A stretch of 64,000 nucleotides of DNA, from NCBI RefSeq assembly GCF_001458115.1, contig NZ_CZRP01000012.1, positions 620,001 through 684,000 of the forward strand, in the 5' to 3' direction. The translations under genes and the position numbers were made by a program. Below are positions 36,022-44,936 of the stretch, piece after piece (the stretch's first letter is position 1; each line of letters starts with the position of its first letter). The notes beneath the pieces are model-generated. The model was not told the DNA's origin. It searched no databases and saw nothing but the letters and a program-made list of their open reading frames with translations. Origin of the DNA: Gracilibacillus massiliensis (GTDB lineage Bacteria; Bacillota; Bacilli; Bacillales; Amphibacillaceae).

Positions 36022-37071
36022 ATGACCAAAACTATCTACTATCTATTGTTAATGTATGCTGTTTCATTGGTCACAACTGGTCTGTTTATCGTATTATATA
36101 TTCCGTTGCCGTGGATTTTAGGACCCTTGGTTGCTGTATTCTTACTCAATTTTATGACCAAAATTGATTTGGAACAAAATAAAACCATCTTGAATATTAG
36201 TTTTCTACTTACCGGAGCTCAAATTGGCTCTACGTTTACTTCAAGCACATTAGAGAAGGTTATACCTTATTTTATTCCATTTTTAATTGTTACCCTGTTA
36301 CTAATAGCTATTTGTGTTCAAAGTGGAACGCTTTTAGCGAAATATGCAAATATAGAAAAAACAACAGGTATCTTAGGCAGCGTTCCTGGTGGGTTATCTG
36401 TGATGGTAGCAATGAGTGATTCGATGAAAGCTAATACAGGTTTAGTGGCTATATTCCACACGATTCGTTTAATGGCTGTCTTATTTATCGTTCCATTATT
36501 AGCTTCCTTATTTTTCACTGATAATCATTCGGAGCTAGCGATAGCGCCTGAACCATCGTCAGAGTTTAGTGGATGGACATTTCTAATATATATATTTCTT
36601 TTTGGCTTAGCCTTTTTATTGCGTTTTAAAATTCCAGCTTCATTTGTTTTGGTACCAATGTTGATTATTGCCGTCATAAAACTTTTATCAATGCCAATAA
36701 GTGATGTACCATTAAGTTTATATCATTTTGCTCAATTATCTATAGGTATTCATTTGGGACTGTCTATCAGAATGGCAGACTTAAAAAAAGCAGGCAATTT
36801 TTCTTGGATTTTCTTCTTATTTACGTGTCTTATTATTACAATCTCTACCGGATTAGGATATTTGTTTGCTGTCTTTTCTGAAATAAGCTTTTCAACAGCT
36901 ATGCTGAGCTTAGCACCAGGAGGCTTAGTGGAAATGGCAATTACTGCCGGGGAAACAGGTGCAGATCCTGCTATCGTAGGTTCGCTTCAATTAGTACGAA
37001 TGCTTTTTATTATCTTATTGTTACCATTTATATTACAGAAAATGTATGTCCAGAGAACAAATGAACAATAA
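36022..37071 (+). CDS. AbrB-type (AmoA-like) membrane protein
   Basis: 349 aa, about ten membrane helices in two similar halves. The family signature LGSVPGGLSVMVAMSD is in the first half, with the matching SLAPGGLVEMAITAGETGAD in the second, which is the internal duplication of the 'ammonia monooxygenase/AbrB' family (not the transition-state regulator AbrB). Transport substrate is unknown. The start is ATG 36022, eleven bases after AAAGGA; ATG 36010 overlaps that site. Confidence 0.85.
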   Translation: MTKTIYYLLLMYAVSLVTTGLFIVLYIPLPWILGPLVAVFLLNFMTKIDLEQNKTILNISFLLTGAQIGSTFTSSTLEKVIPYFIPFLIVTLLLIAICVQSGTLLAKYANIEKTTGILGSVPGGLSVMVAMSDSMKANTGLVAIFHTIRLMAVLFIVPLLASLFFTDNHSELAIAPEPSSEFSGWTFLIYIFLFGLAFLLRFKIPASFVLVPMLIIAVIKLLSMPISDVPLSLYHFAQLSIGIHLGLSIRMADLKKAGNFSWIFFLFTCLIITISTGLGYLFAVFSEISFSTAMLSLAPGGLVEMAITAGETGADPAIVGSLQLVRMLFIILLLPFILQKMYVQRTNEQ

Positions 37072-37152
37072 TTATATTATGTTAACTAAAATAGAAATCC
37101 TTGTATATTCAACGATTAATGTTTATCATTGAAAGAGAGGAGGGACGTTAGC

Positions 37153-37356
37153 ATGATTCATCAAAATTGGGAAAATAACGAAACAATAAAGAAAATAAAG
37201 TGTATTCACACGAATGCGAAAAAATACAAAGTCAATTCTGTACTTACAGAAGGAAAAATATATGATGTGAAAAATGAAACAGATGAGTTTTATTTTGTAA
37301 TCGATAATACAAATCGCATAGCCGGTTTTAAAAAGGACTATTTCGAGCAAATATAA
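37153..37356 (+). CDS. Small DUF6501-like protein
   Basis: 67 aa: IHQNWENNETIKKIKCIHTN, AKKYKVNSVLTEGKIYDVKN, EFYFVIDNTNRIAGF. The sequence looks like a small SH3-like beta barrel that I associate with DUF6501 of Bacillaceae. Start ATG 37153, eight bases after GAGGAGGGA. Function unknown. Confidence 0.7.
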   Translation: MIHQNWENNETIKKIKCIHTNAKKYKVNSVLTEGKIYDVKNETDEFYFVIDNTNRIAGFKKDYFEQI

Positions 37357-37452
37357 TCCTGTTTACACCAGCTAATTGTTGGGAATAAATAGATAATAGA
37401 CTTATTCTTATACTACGAAACTTTTCAAAGATTCTCCATAGGAGCTGATAAA

Positions 37453-38028
37453 ATGAAAAGAATTCTTATGATCCGTCATTGCCATGCAGTAGGTCAACAT
37501 AGTGATTCACCTTTAACAAAAAAAGGGAATCAACAGGCTTATGAATTAGCAAGAAAATTAGAACACCTTAGTTTTCCAATACATCGTATTATTACTAGTC
37601 CATATTTACGTGCGCAAGAGAGTATTAAACCTTTTGCAGCTCGTCAAAATATAACGATTGAAACAGATGAACGACTTAAGGAACGCTTATTAAGTGAACA
37701 ACCTATCGATGACTGGATCGATATTTTAGAAGAGTCTTTTCAAAATTTCCATTTTAAATTACCTGGTGGAGAGTCTTCGAGTGATGCCTATACTCGATCA
37801 GAGGCATTATTAAAAGAATGTATGGAAGACGAAGAAAATGAGAATATTATCATCGTAACACATGGTAATCTACTTGCATTAATGCTGCAAAAATTCAATG
37901 TTGATTTTGGTTTTCATGAGTGGAAGACCCTTACTAATCCTGATGTATTTCTTATCCAACGAATTGGTGGAGAATATATAACAGAACGGATCTGGGAAGA
38001 ACATCAAACAAATGACATTAAATATTAG
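37453..38028 (+). CDS. Histidine phosphatase family protein
   Basis: 191 aa, phosphoglycerate mutase-like fold. The phosphohistidine motif is IRHCHA (RHC where RHG is usual), followed by SPLTKKGNQQA, ITSPYLRAQES, and VTHGNLLALML with the second catalytic histidine. It probably hydrolyses a small phosphate ester. Ribosome site TAGGAGCTG. Confidence 0.85.
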   Translation: MKRILMIRHCHAVGQHSDSPLTKKGNQQAYELARKLEHLSFPIHRIITSPYLRAQESIKPFAARQNITIETDERLKERLLSEQPIDDWIDILEESFQNFHFKLPGGESSSDAYTRSEALLKECMEDEENENIIIVTHGNLLALMLQKFNVDFGFHEWKTLTNPDVFLIQRIGGEYITERIWEEHQTNDIKY

Positions 38029-38137
38029 TTGCAATCTCTATGAAATAAGCTATAATGGTATTCGAACTTTCTAAATTATGATAGAATGACTATGTATAGA
38101 GATACATAACGATGAATCGTTAAAGGAGGGGATCGTC

Positions 38138-38377
38138 TTGGCATTTGTAATTACATCGCCTTGTGAAGAAGAAAAAGCAGGAGAATGCGTAGAAGTATGT
38201 CCTGTAGATTGTATAGAGGAAGGGAAAGATATGTTTTATATCGATCCAGATATATGTATTGATTGTGGAGCATGTGAAGCAGTTTGTCCTGTTGAAGCAA
38301 TCTACATGGAAGATGAAGTTCCGGAGAATGAACATGAATATATTTCATTAAACCGTAAATTTTTCGAGGATAAATAA
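38138..38377 (+). CDS. Ferredoxin, FdxA/YfhL-like
   Basis: 79 aa with two iron-sulfur motifs: C9-x7-C17-x3-C21-PVDC near the N-terminus and the regular CIDCGACEAVCPVE. The spacing is that of the 7Fe/8Fe ferredoxins of Bacillus (first site 3Fe or 4Fe). An electron carrier. Starts with TTG after a perfect AAAGGAGGGG. Shares a terminator with acyP. Confidence 0.9.
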   Translation: MAFVITSPCEEEKAGECVEVCPVDCIEEGKDMFYIDPDICIDCGACEAVCPVEAIYMEDEVPENEHEYISLNRKFFEDK

Positions 38378-38381
38378 GATT

Positions 38382-38412
38382 AAAAAAACCGCTATCAGCT
38401 AGCGGTTTTTTT
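38382..38412. terminator. Bidirectional terminator, ferredoxin/acyP
   Basis: 12-bp stem (38382-38393 with 38401-38412), seven-base loop, A run on one side and T run on the other. Confidence 0.9.
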
Positions 38413-38686
38413 AATACACTATTTCGAATTTTTGATAATCATGATCTTCTTCACATTCTGTAACTTCGATATTTTTTACCTTAGCAAAAAACGAAGGGCC
38501 TTTCTTCACTTTTTTTATGAAATGATCTACCTTTTTATCTTCTCCGACCGCATCTACCTCAACTGCTCCATCATTAAGATTTCTTACCCAGCCAACTATA
38601 TCATTTTCAACAGCAGCTTGTTGAGTAAAAGAACGAAAACCTACACCTTGAACTCTACCTGAAACAACTAGATGTATACGTCTCAT
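38411..38686 (-). CDS. acyP: Acylphosphatase
   Basis: 91 aa. Hydrolyses acyl phosphates. VVSGRVQGVGFRSF holds the catalytic Arg, and GWVRNLNDGAVEV the catalytic Asn. Complete. Ribosome site AGAGGTGAT. Convergent with the ferredoxin gene. Confidence 0.95.
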   Translation of the reverse strand: MRRIHLVVSGRVQGVGFRSFTQQAAVENDIVGWVRNLNDGAVEVDAVGEDKKVDHFIKKVKKGPSFFAKVKNIEVTECEEDHDYQKFEIVY

Positions 38687-38839
38687 AACATCACCTCTTA
38701 GAGAAATACTATCATTCTTTCCATTTTAATTCAAAGAGTAGAAAAATTTCATAATCCATTCTTCTTGGGTAAAGCTAATACAAAATGCTCACAGTGTATA
38801 CATCCGTAAAAAAACTCATATAAAAGAAAGGATATGAAC

Positions 38840-40336
38840 ATGCATAAAACAATATGGCAAGACAATTATAGCCTTAAGCCATTTACAGCATTAAATGAAA
38901 GTGTATCAACTGAGGTAACCATTGTTGGGGGAGGTATGACAGGCATCCTTGCTGCATATCTTTTAAGCGAAAAAGGAGTCAATGTAGTCTTATTGGAGAG
39001 AAATCGCTTAGCACAAAGTACCACAGGACATACTACAGCTAAAGTTACGGCGCAGCATAGTGTAATTTATCATGAATTAATTGAGCACATCGGTTTAGAA
39101 AATACTCAACTATATTATCAAAGCCAGTTGGATGCAATAAATCTAATCAAAACAATCGTTGACGATTATAAAATTGATTGCGATTTTGAACATCAACAAG
39201 CAATTTTATACACTAATGAGAGTAAAAATGAAAAGAAGTTATTACATGAAGCAGAAGCTTATCAAAAGTTAAAAATAAGTGGTCAATTACAAGATGAACT
39301 ACCGTTTTCAATTCCTGTAAAACAAGGATTAACGATGAATGATCAAGCGCAATTTCATCCATTAGCATTTTTGAAAGTGATCGTGAATCATCTGGTCAAA
39401 AAAGGTGTGAAAATTTATGAAAACACCACTGCAGTTGATATTGATGTACAAGAAAAAACAATTGTTCGAACTGCTCAAGAATACAATATTATATCAGAAA
39501 AAGTGATTGTTGCTACTCAATTTCCTTTTTATGAAGCTCAAGCATTTTATAGTACGAGAATGTATCCTTCAAGATCATATTGTTTAGCCTTTACTTCTGA
39601 GGATACTTATCCAGGAGGAATGTACTTAGATATAGATCAACCAAAGCATTCCTTACGATATGTAAAACACAACGGTGAAAACATCTGGATATTAGGCGGC
39701 GAATCACATAAAACAGGCCAATATCGTAAAGAAGACGATGATCCATATCGTGACTTAGAGAAATACGCTAACAAACATTTTCCTGTTCAAGAATGGAAAT
39801 ATAAGTGGTCGGCACAAGATTTCACAACCTTAGATAAAGTGCCATATATTGGCGTTTTAAACAAGAAACACCCTAATGTTTATGTAGCAACTGGTTATCG
39901 AAAATGGGGAATGACAAATAGCGCGGTCGCCGCACAATTATTGACAGATGTAATCTTAGATTCGAATAATCCATATAAAGAAATATATCAACCACGGAGA
40001 TTTCATGCAGATCCGGATGTAAAAAAGTTTGTTAGTTACAATACAAATGTAGCAAAAGAATTTGCGAAAGGAAAAGTAACGAACACAAAATACGAACAAA
40101 TCGAACAAAATAAAGCAACGAAAACAAAAATAGATGGACAGACAGTTGGCTTATATAAAGATAACAATAATCAAATACACGCTGTAGATACCACATGTAC
40201 ACATTTGGGATGTGAATGTAACTGGAATCAAGCAGAACTAAGTTGGGATTGTCCATGTCATGGATCAAGATTTTCATATGATGGGAAAGTAATTGAAGGT
40301 CCAGCAACGAAAGATTTAAGCCAAATTGATCTTTAA
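38840..40336 (+). CDS. FAD-dependent oxidoreductase with C-terminal Rieske domain
   Basis: 498 aa. N-terminal DAO-type FAD domain: TIVGGGMTGILAAYLLSEKG, LLERN, TTGHTTAKVTAQH. The C-terminal ~100 residues form a Rieske [2Fe-2S] domain with CTHLGC and CPCHGSRF. YhfW of B. subtilis has this layout. Substrate unknown. The start is the second ATG (38840), seven bases after AAAGGA; the first ATG is too close. Confidence 0.88.
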   Translation: MHKTIWQDNYSLKPFTALNESVSTEVTIVGGGMTGILAAYLLSEKGVNVVLLERNRLAQSTTGHTTAKVTAQHSVIYHELIEHIGLENTQLYYQSQLDAINLIKTIVDDYKIDCDFEHQQAILYTNESKNEKKLLHEAEAYQKLKISGQLQDELPFSIPVKQGLTMNDQAQFHPLAFLKVIVNHLVKKGVKIYENTTAVDIDVQEKTIVRTAQEYNIISEKVIVATQFPFYEAQAFYSTRMYPSRSYCLAFTSEDTYPGGMYLDIDQPKHSLRYVKHNGENIWILGGESHKTGQYRKEDDDPYRDLEKYANKHFPVQEWKYKWSAQDFTTLDKVPYIGVLNKKHPNVYVATGYRKWGMTNSAVAAQLLTDVILDSNNPYKEIYQPRRFHADPDVKKFVSYNTNVAKEFAKGKVTNTKYEQIEQNKATKTKIDGQTVGLYKDNNNQIHAVDTTCTHLGCECNWNQAELSWDCPCHGSRFSYDGKVIEGPATKDLSQIDL

Positions 40337-40678
40337 AAAATAATTTTGTCTCAATATCTTAAGTATACTTTACATTTGAGATATTGAGATGAATCCATTC
40401 TTAACTTCCGATAATATGTATTATGTAAACTAGTAAATTTTTTTAACATTTAGAATTACTTACTTATTATTATATGATTCAAAACCCATTTCCTCTTTTG
40501 CTTTTACCTTTAAAGGTTCTCTTATTTCACCTAAACCTACATTGATGATGTTTTCGAAGTTTGATTATTCCAACCAGATGTTAAGCATCAATATAAAAAG
40601 CCTTCAATACCATGAAAAAATCTTATTGATTCTTATTGATATAGAAGGCTTTTTTATCTTTTATTTTCTATATAAAAC
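40337..40678. other. Intergenic gap with two hairpins
   Basis: TCTCAATATCT (40349-40359) pairs with AGATATTGAGA (40379-40389), no T run. AAAAAGCCTTC (40595-40605) pairs with GAAGGCTTTTT (40644-40654) around a 38-base loop containing a direct repeat; its T run serves the minus strand and it probably terminates the DUF4256 gene. Nothing else is seen. Confidence 0.6.
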
Positions 40679-41239
40679 TTATACTCTTAATGATCCACGG
40701 AAACCTCTTGCAGCATAATAGGAATCTGCTCCATTGTGGTACATGAATACCGTGTCATAGCGGCGATCACAAAAGATGGCACCACCTAATTTTCTAATAT
40801 TATCAGGGGTTTTCACCCAACTTGATGTTTTTCTGTCAAAGTTATCGAGAGTTTGCAGCTTGCGGTATTGTTCTTCCGTTAATAGTTCAATTCCCATGTC
40901 ATTTACCATATCAATAGCACTAGTTGCTGGTTTATGTTTTTTTCTCGATTCTAGAGCGTCACGATCGTAACAAACACTTCTACGCCCTTTAGGACTTTCC
41001 GCTGCACAATCATAAAATATGTACTCATCATGCTTCTGATCATGTTCCACTACATCAGGTTCACCACCAGTCCGTTCCATTTCACTGAGCGACCAAAGCT
41101 TAACCGGGTTGTTTTCAATTTTTGCTTGAACATTAGCCCAATCAACATCTTCATGTCGATGCATGTTTTTTTCAAAACGGTCTTTCAATACGTCTATTAA
41201 TTCATCACGTTGTTCTGGAGATAATTCTTTATTTTTCAT
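40679..41239 (-). CDS. DUF4256 family protein
   Basis: 186 aa, soluble. Recognised by family segments KLWSLSEMERTGGEPDVV, IFYDCAAESPKGRRSVCYDR and GAIFCDRRYDTVFMYHNGAD. Function unknown. Ribosome site GGAGGGAAG, single gene with its own terminator. Confidence 0.82.
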   Translation of the reverse strand: MKNKELSPEQRDELIDVLKDRFEKNMHRHEDVDWANVQAKIENNPVKLWSLSEMERTGGEPDVVEHDQKHDEYIFYDCAAESPKGRRSVCYDRDALESRKKHKPATSAIDMVNDMGIELLTEEQYRKLQTLDNFDRKTSSWVKTPDNIRKLGGAIFCDRRYDTVFMYHNGADSYYAARGFRGSLRV

Positions 41240-41390
41240 TGTCTTCCCTCCAATTTTATTTAATCAAATAGTTAAATGGAATATAATGTTCTATTATAAC
41301 ATGATAAAAAGCGTTTTTCCTTATCACAAATAGAGTTATCATATAATTTAGTTTACATAATAAAATTATAGTTAATTATAATCTAATAGT

Positions 41391-42311
41391 CTATTGGATA
41401 GAAATTTCTTTTATATTATAGACATGTCCGAAAATTAGTGAATGCTCCCCATCGCCATAAGTCTTTGTCACACTAAAATTTCCTTCATTATTCAAATCGT
41501 TTCTGGAAGGATTGTCTAATGATTCCTGCTTCCAATTACTCACTTCTAGCTCGTTCGATTGATCTGTTGAGGCCGACACACTTACATTTGCTTCCGTTAA
41601 TTCACTGAATGTTGCAGATTCTGCAGCATTCACATACCAGTTTGCCTTAAGTTTATTCAAGTCAACATTCACCTCACTAATAAAAGAACGGACCTCTACT
41701 TCGATATCACCTGGTATTGAGATGGTTAAATCATAATCCGTATACATATTGCCAATTCCATGTTGAGTCCGAGGTTGTAAGGAGCGAATATATAAAACAT
41801 CTTCAACTTGATTGATTGTGACTGCTTCATCCATAGATATTTCATCTTCAATATTAGAGCGGAAGCTGCCAAAAATACTAACTTGATCTCCATTATTTGC
41901 TTCTACTGCAAGGTCTCCGTGCTTGCTATCGATAACAATTTTTTCGATCGTGTGATCAATTGGCTCCACTATTGTTGGTATAGAGACTTCTACCTCCTCA
42001 GCGTTCACTACATACTGAATCTGAGTTAATAATCCAGTAGAAGATAACAGATAAGCCCCTGTGGAAACAATTCCAATAAAAAAGATCATAAATATGGATA
42101 AAATATCATATTTCACAAGCGGCTGTTCTTTTTTAGAAAAAACTAAATAGATTACTATTTCAGCACCTAATATAATGAGTAAACACGGAAGCCATGATTG
42201 GAACAGCGTAACGGCATCCCAACTTTTATTGAAAGTGGTCATTATAAGAATAATGCCTAAGCCAATTAACGTAATTCCCATCGATATAGAACCTACACGC
42301 CATTGTCTCAT
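41391..42311 (-). CDS. LiaF-like/DUF4097-type envelope protein
   Basis: 306 aa. Three N-terminal membrane helices (about 10-27, 38-58, 66-90), then an extracytoplasmic beta-rich part from about 115 (IEKIVIDSKHGDLAVEANNG, YTDYDLTISIPGDIEVEVRS) typical of the repetitive 'toast-rack' beta-helix domain DUF4097/DUF2154. Last gene of the sigma operon, starting in a four-base ATGA overlap. Such proteins are common outputs of envelope-stress regulons. Precise role unknown. Confidence 0.72.
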   Translation of the reverse strand: MRQWRVGSISMGITLIGLGIILIMTTFNKSWDAVTLFQSWLPCLLIILGAEIVIYLVFSKKEQPLVKYDILSIFMIFFIGIVSTGAYLLSSTGLLTQIQYVVNAEEVEVSIPTIVEPIDHTIEKIVIDSKHGDLAVEANNGDQVSIFGSFRSNIEDEISMDEAVTINQVEDVLYIRSLQPRTQHGIGNMYTDYDLTISIPGDIEVEVRSFISEVNVDLNKLKANWYVNAAESATFSELTEANVSVSASTDQSNELEVSNWKQESLDNPSRNDLNNEGNFSVTKTYGDGEHSLIFGHVYNIKEISIQ

Positions 42312-43384
42312 TCAAAATCCTCCTTTTTATTTTTTTTCGAACCGATAATCAATTTGAAACCACCACCAATTAACAATAAGGAAACGATAGTTACTTGAAA
42401 ATATTGGTGATAATAATGCCAAATATCAAAGTTAAACAACTCTCTAACCGTATTTGCCATAGTTGGTAATAAGACCGCATCAAATAAATAAAAGAAACCT
42501 AGTACCAAAAGCCCGATTCCGATCCATTTTTGTTGATTTACTAAGTACTTTATAACAGGTACATCGTCGACAATTTCATACTCTATTTTGTTAGCCAGTT
42601 GGAGAGCATCAAAAAAACTAAAAAACCATATAATTGGTATTAAAAACAAGAAAATCGATAGGTTTAATACATCTAAAATATAGATCGATAGTAAAAATGC
42701 CACCATTAATTGCAGTCCACGCTTTTGCAAGCCTAAGTACATATGTCCGGCTCCCGGGAATATTGATAAAGCGGTTGCTAACATTTTACTTTTCGTACCT
42801 TCTTCTCTAAAGTTATCAAAATCATCCATGATTGTTTTATCTTCTAACTTATTTCCTTTTTGTTTTTTATTTAATAGTTGTATTGCATCAAACATACTAT
42901 AGACCCAAATAATTGGTAGTGCTAATAAGAAGATTAAAAATACGGCACTCGTTATAAAACTGACGAAAAAAACCATCGTAATGATCCCGAAGAAAACAGT
43001 TAATATTGTTAATCCTCTATGTGTTAAGCCGAGATAAAAGTGGCCGACACCTGGAATTAGCGATAATAAAATCGTTGAGAAGCGTTCATTTTGCTTTAGA
43101 TTTTCATCACTTGTATCTTCTTGTTTAAGATCAGATTGCTTATGGGAACGTGTAATTAATGTAAGGACAATGTCAAACATGTTAATTAACCAAATTAAAG
43201 CTGCTATTGCAAAAAAGAATAAAAATACATAGTCGCTATACACATAGACACCTGTTACTAATGCTAAACCGACTATACCAATAAAGAAAATTGGGTAAAG
43301 CACCCCACGAATCTTAAAACCAAGATATATATGGCCAAGACCAGGGAAAAAAGCTAAGATAAAGGCTAATATAGGTGATTTCAT
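42308..43384 (-). CDS. Membrane protein with three tandem PGxGHxYLG repeats
   Basis: 358 aa, about nine to eleven membrane helices. Three internal repeats each begin FPGLGHIYLG, IPGVGHFYLG or FPGAGHMYLG (near 14, 110 and 206), continue with xxRG and a hydrophobic stretch, and end IWLINMFDIV, IWVYSMFDAIQLLNK or IWFFSFFDALQLANK. A fourth hydrophobic part closes the protein. I do not know a named family. Overlaps both neighbours by four bases (ATGA), so it is co-translated with the anti-sigma factor and the LiaF-like protein. Confidence 0.75.
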   Translation of the reverse strand: MKSPILAFILAFFPGLGHIYLGFKIRGVLYPIFFIGIVGLALVTGVYVYSDYVFLFFFAIAALIWLINMFDIVLTLITRSHKQSDLKQEDTSDENLKQNERFSTILLSLIPGVGHFYLGLTHRGLTILTVFFGIITMVFFVSFITSAVFLIFLLALPIIWVYSMFDAIQLLNKKQKGNKLEDKTIMDDFDNFREEGTKSKMLATALSIFPGAGHMYLGLQKRGLQLMVAFLLSIYILDVLNLSIFLFLIPIIWFFSFFDALQLANKIEYEIVDDVPVIKYLVNQQKWIGIGLLVLGFFYLFDAVLLPTMANTVRELFNFDIWHYYHQYFQVTIVSLLLIGGGFKLIIGSKKNKKEDFE

Positions 43385-43803
43385 TGATTAACTTCCCCCT
43401 TAATATGATCTAATAATTGATTTGCTTGTTGCAATGCTTGTTCTGTTATCGATAATTTGTTTTCTAATGGATGGTCCGTTGATACATCTAAAACCCCTTG
43501 AAAAATCCCCGTTAACATTAGTACAACTGTTAATCCCGCAGCTAAAAAGTAATGAGCTATTGCCTTTTTTGGACTGAATTGGCGAGGATTGCTTTTTGGA
43601 AGTTGCTTATTAGCTTTTGTTACTACTTGGTTTGTAAAGTCTTCTGATAAAATAGTTGATATCGATTGATTTTCCAATAATTCAAAGTAAGCATCCATAC
43701 ATCTTTCACATTCATATAAATGATTTTCTATGATTTCTTGTTGGTCTACATCTAATTCCCTGCTAACATACTTCTTCAAGCAACTTTTCTTAACATGATT
43801 CAT
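43381..43803 (-). CDS. Zinc-finger anti-sigma factor
   Basis: 140 aa. The N-terminal ZAS motif HLYECERC (H-x3-C-x2-C, about residues 30-37) is preceded by CLKKYVSRELD; one membrane helix follows (about 85-105, FLAAGLTVVLMLTGIFQ), then a short outer part. This is the classic membrane anti-sigma of an ECF factor. The ATG 43803 overlaps the sigma stop in TAATG and follows AGGAGGAGG. Confidence 0.85.
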   Translation of the reverse strand: MNHVKKSCLKKYVSRELDVDQQEIIENHLYECERCMDAYFELLENQSISTILSEDFTNQVVTKANKQLPKSNPRQFSPKKAIAHYFLAAGLTVVLMLTGIFQGVLDVSTDHPLENKLSITEQALQQANQLLDHIKGEVNQ

Positions 43804-44342
43804 TAAAAATCCTCCTCCTTCCAATGTTGTTTCATCCAGTTTCTAGCTCGATATAAGCGCATTTTAACAGTAGATTCCTCTAACATTAACTTTTCAGCAA
43901 TTTGCTTATAACTATAGTCTTTTAAATAGTAGTAATGAACGACTAATCGTAATTTTTCCGGTATTTGTTCGAGTGAATTTCGAACACGCAAGTTTTTTTC
44001 CTTTTCCAAAACTTCCTTTTCAACATGATTTCCAGCACTCCATTGATAGTCCTGATCAAAGGCGTCGAGATCTTCTTGCTGGCGTTGTCTCTTTCTTTTA
44101 AAGTCGATTGCTTTGTGAAGGGCAATTCGACTAATCCATGTCTTGAACCCTTGTGATTGATAGGTAGAGAGTGCATCGATCATCTTTATAAATGTTTCTT
44201 GCGCCAGATCTTCTGCATCTTTTTCATTATGTACAACACTTAATGTTACTTTAAATACATGATGTTTATATCTTTCAATCAAGATTCTCAATGCTTGCTT
44301 ATTTCCTGCTTGTATCTTTTTGATTAACAGCTCATCATGAAT
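43803..44342 (-). CDS. ECF-family RNA polymerase sigma factor, apparent ATT start
   Basis: 179 aa when started at ATT 44342. Region 2 (ALRILIERYKHHVFKVTLSV, DAEDLAQETFIK) and region 4 (LRLVVHYYYLKDYSYKQIAEK, VKMRLYRARNWMK) are complete. The first canonical start (TTG 44291) would remove HDELLIKKIQAGNKQA, which is the normal beginning of region 2. No ATG, GTG or TTG exists between the in-frame stop TAA (44364-44366) and 44291. A strong AAAGGGGGGAG site lies nine bases or fewer before ATT. Two out-of-frame ATGs (44339, 44336) open a four-codon frame. A one-base deletion in the start codon is the alternative. Confidence 0.82.
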   Translation of the reverse strand: MHDELLIKKIQAGNKQALRILIERYKHHVFKVTLSVVHNEKDAEDLAQETFIKMIDALSTYQSQGFKTWISRIALHKAIDFKRKRQRQQEDLDAFDQDYQWSAGNHVEKEVLEKEKNLRVRNSLEQIPEKLRLVVHYYYLKDYSYKQIAEKLMLEESTVKMRLYRARNWMKQHWKEEDF

Positions 44343-44500
44343 AGCACTCTCCCCCCTTTCATTTTACTCCCACTTCTATAGACGATTAAAAATGAAGAAC
44401 TACTACACATTTGCTTTAAAAATTTTATTTATTTCTAATTATAAGACTTTCACAGATTGAATATGTCACCATACACTATCAATAGTAAAGGAGTGATCAA

Positions 44501-44845
44501 ATGTACTATCATCGATATTATCCTTATATTCCTATGAATTACTACCGATTATATCCAGAGATTGATACAGCATTGTTTGAACAATCTATACAACAATCAC
44601 AAAAAATCGCTAATGATTGTCTCATCATGTTGAATGCATTTTCCAACAAGGATTTCGCTTATCAAGTTATGTCGGCTGCGCAAAATGGTAATCAACCAGA
44701 AGTTGATCGTCTCTTGGATTCTATTAAAGTCGACTCCTCCATCTCATCCACATACACACCTAGTGGAATATCGATTAAACTTCATACAAATGTTCAAAAT
44801 ACACCTTGTTGTTTATTTACGATCTTTTTAAAATGGGGCGAATAG
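44501..44845 (+). CDS. Hypothetical protein, Tyr-rich N-terminus
   Basis: 114 aa. N-terminus MYYHRYYPYIPMNYYRLYPE, then a helix (DTALFEQSIQQSQKIANDCL), a short DRLLDSI segment and a beta-rich C-terminus ending in LFTIFLKWGE with two cysteines. I have seen this type in Bacillaceae without a name. Ribosome site AAAGGAGTG. Diverges from the sigma operon. Confidence 0.7.
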   Translation: MYYHRYYPYIPMNYYRLYPEIDTALFEQSIQQSQKIANDCLIMLNAFSNKDFAYQVMSAAQNGNQPEVDRLLDSIKVDSSISSTYTPSGISIKLHTNVQNTPCCLFTIFLKWGE

Positions 44846-44936
44846 CTAAACTAAATGCATTTCTAGCTTTTAGATTATAAAATAGCTGAATCATGTTATA
44901 CTGTAGTAATAGGAAGATGACGTCAGGAGTGAGGAA

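Noticed and set aside
44325-44339. ATG ATG AGC TGT TAA as the start of the sigma gene
   Set aside because: It is out of frame with the sigma coding sequence and stops after four codons; kept only as a possible upstream ORF.
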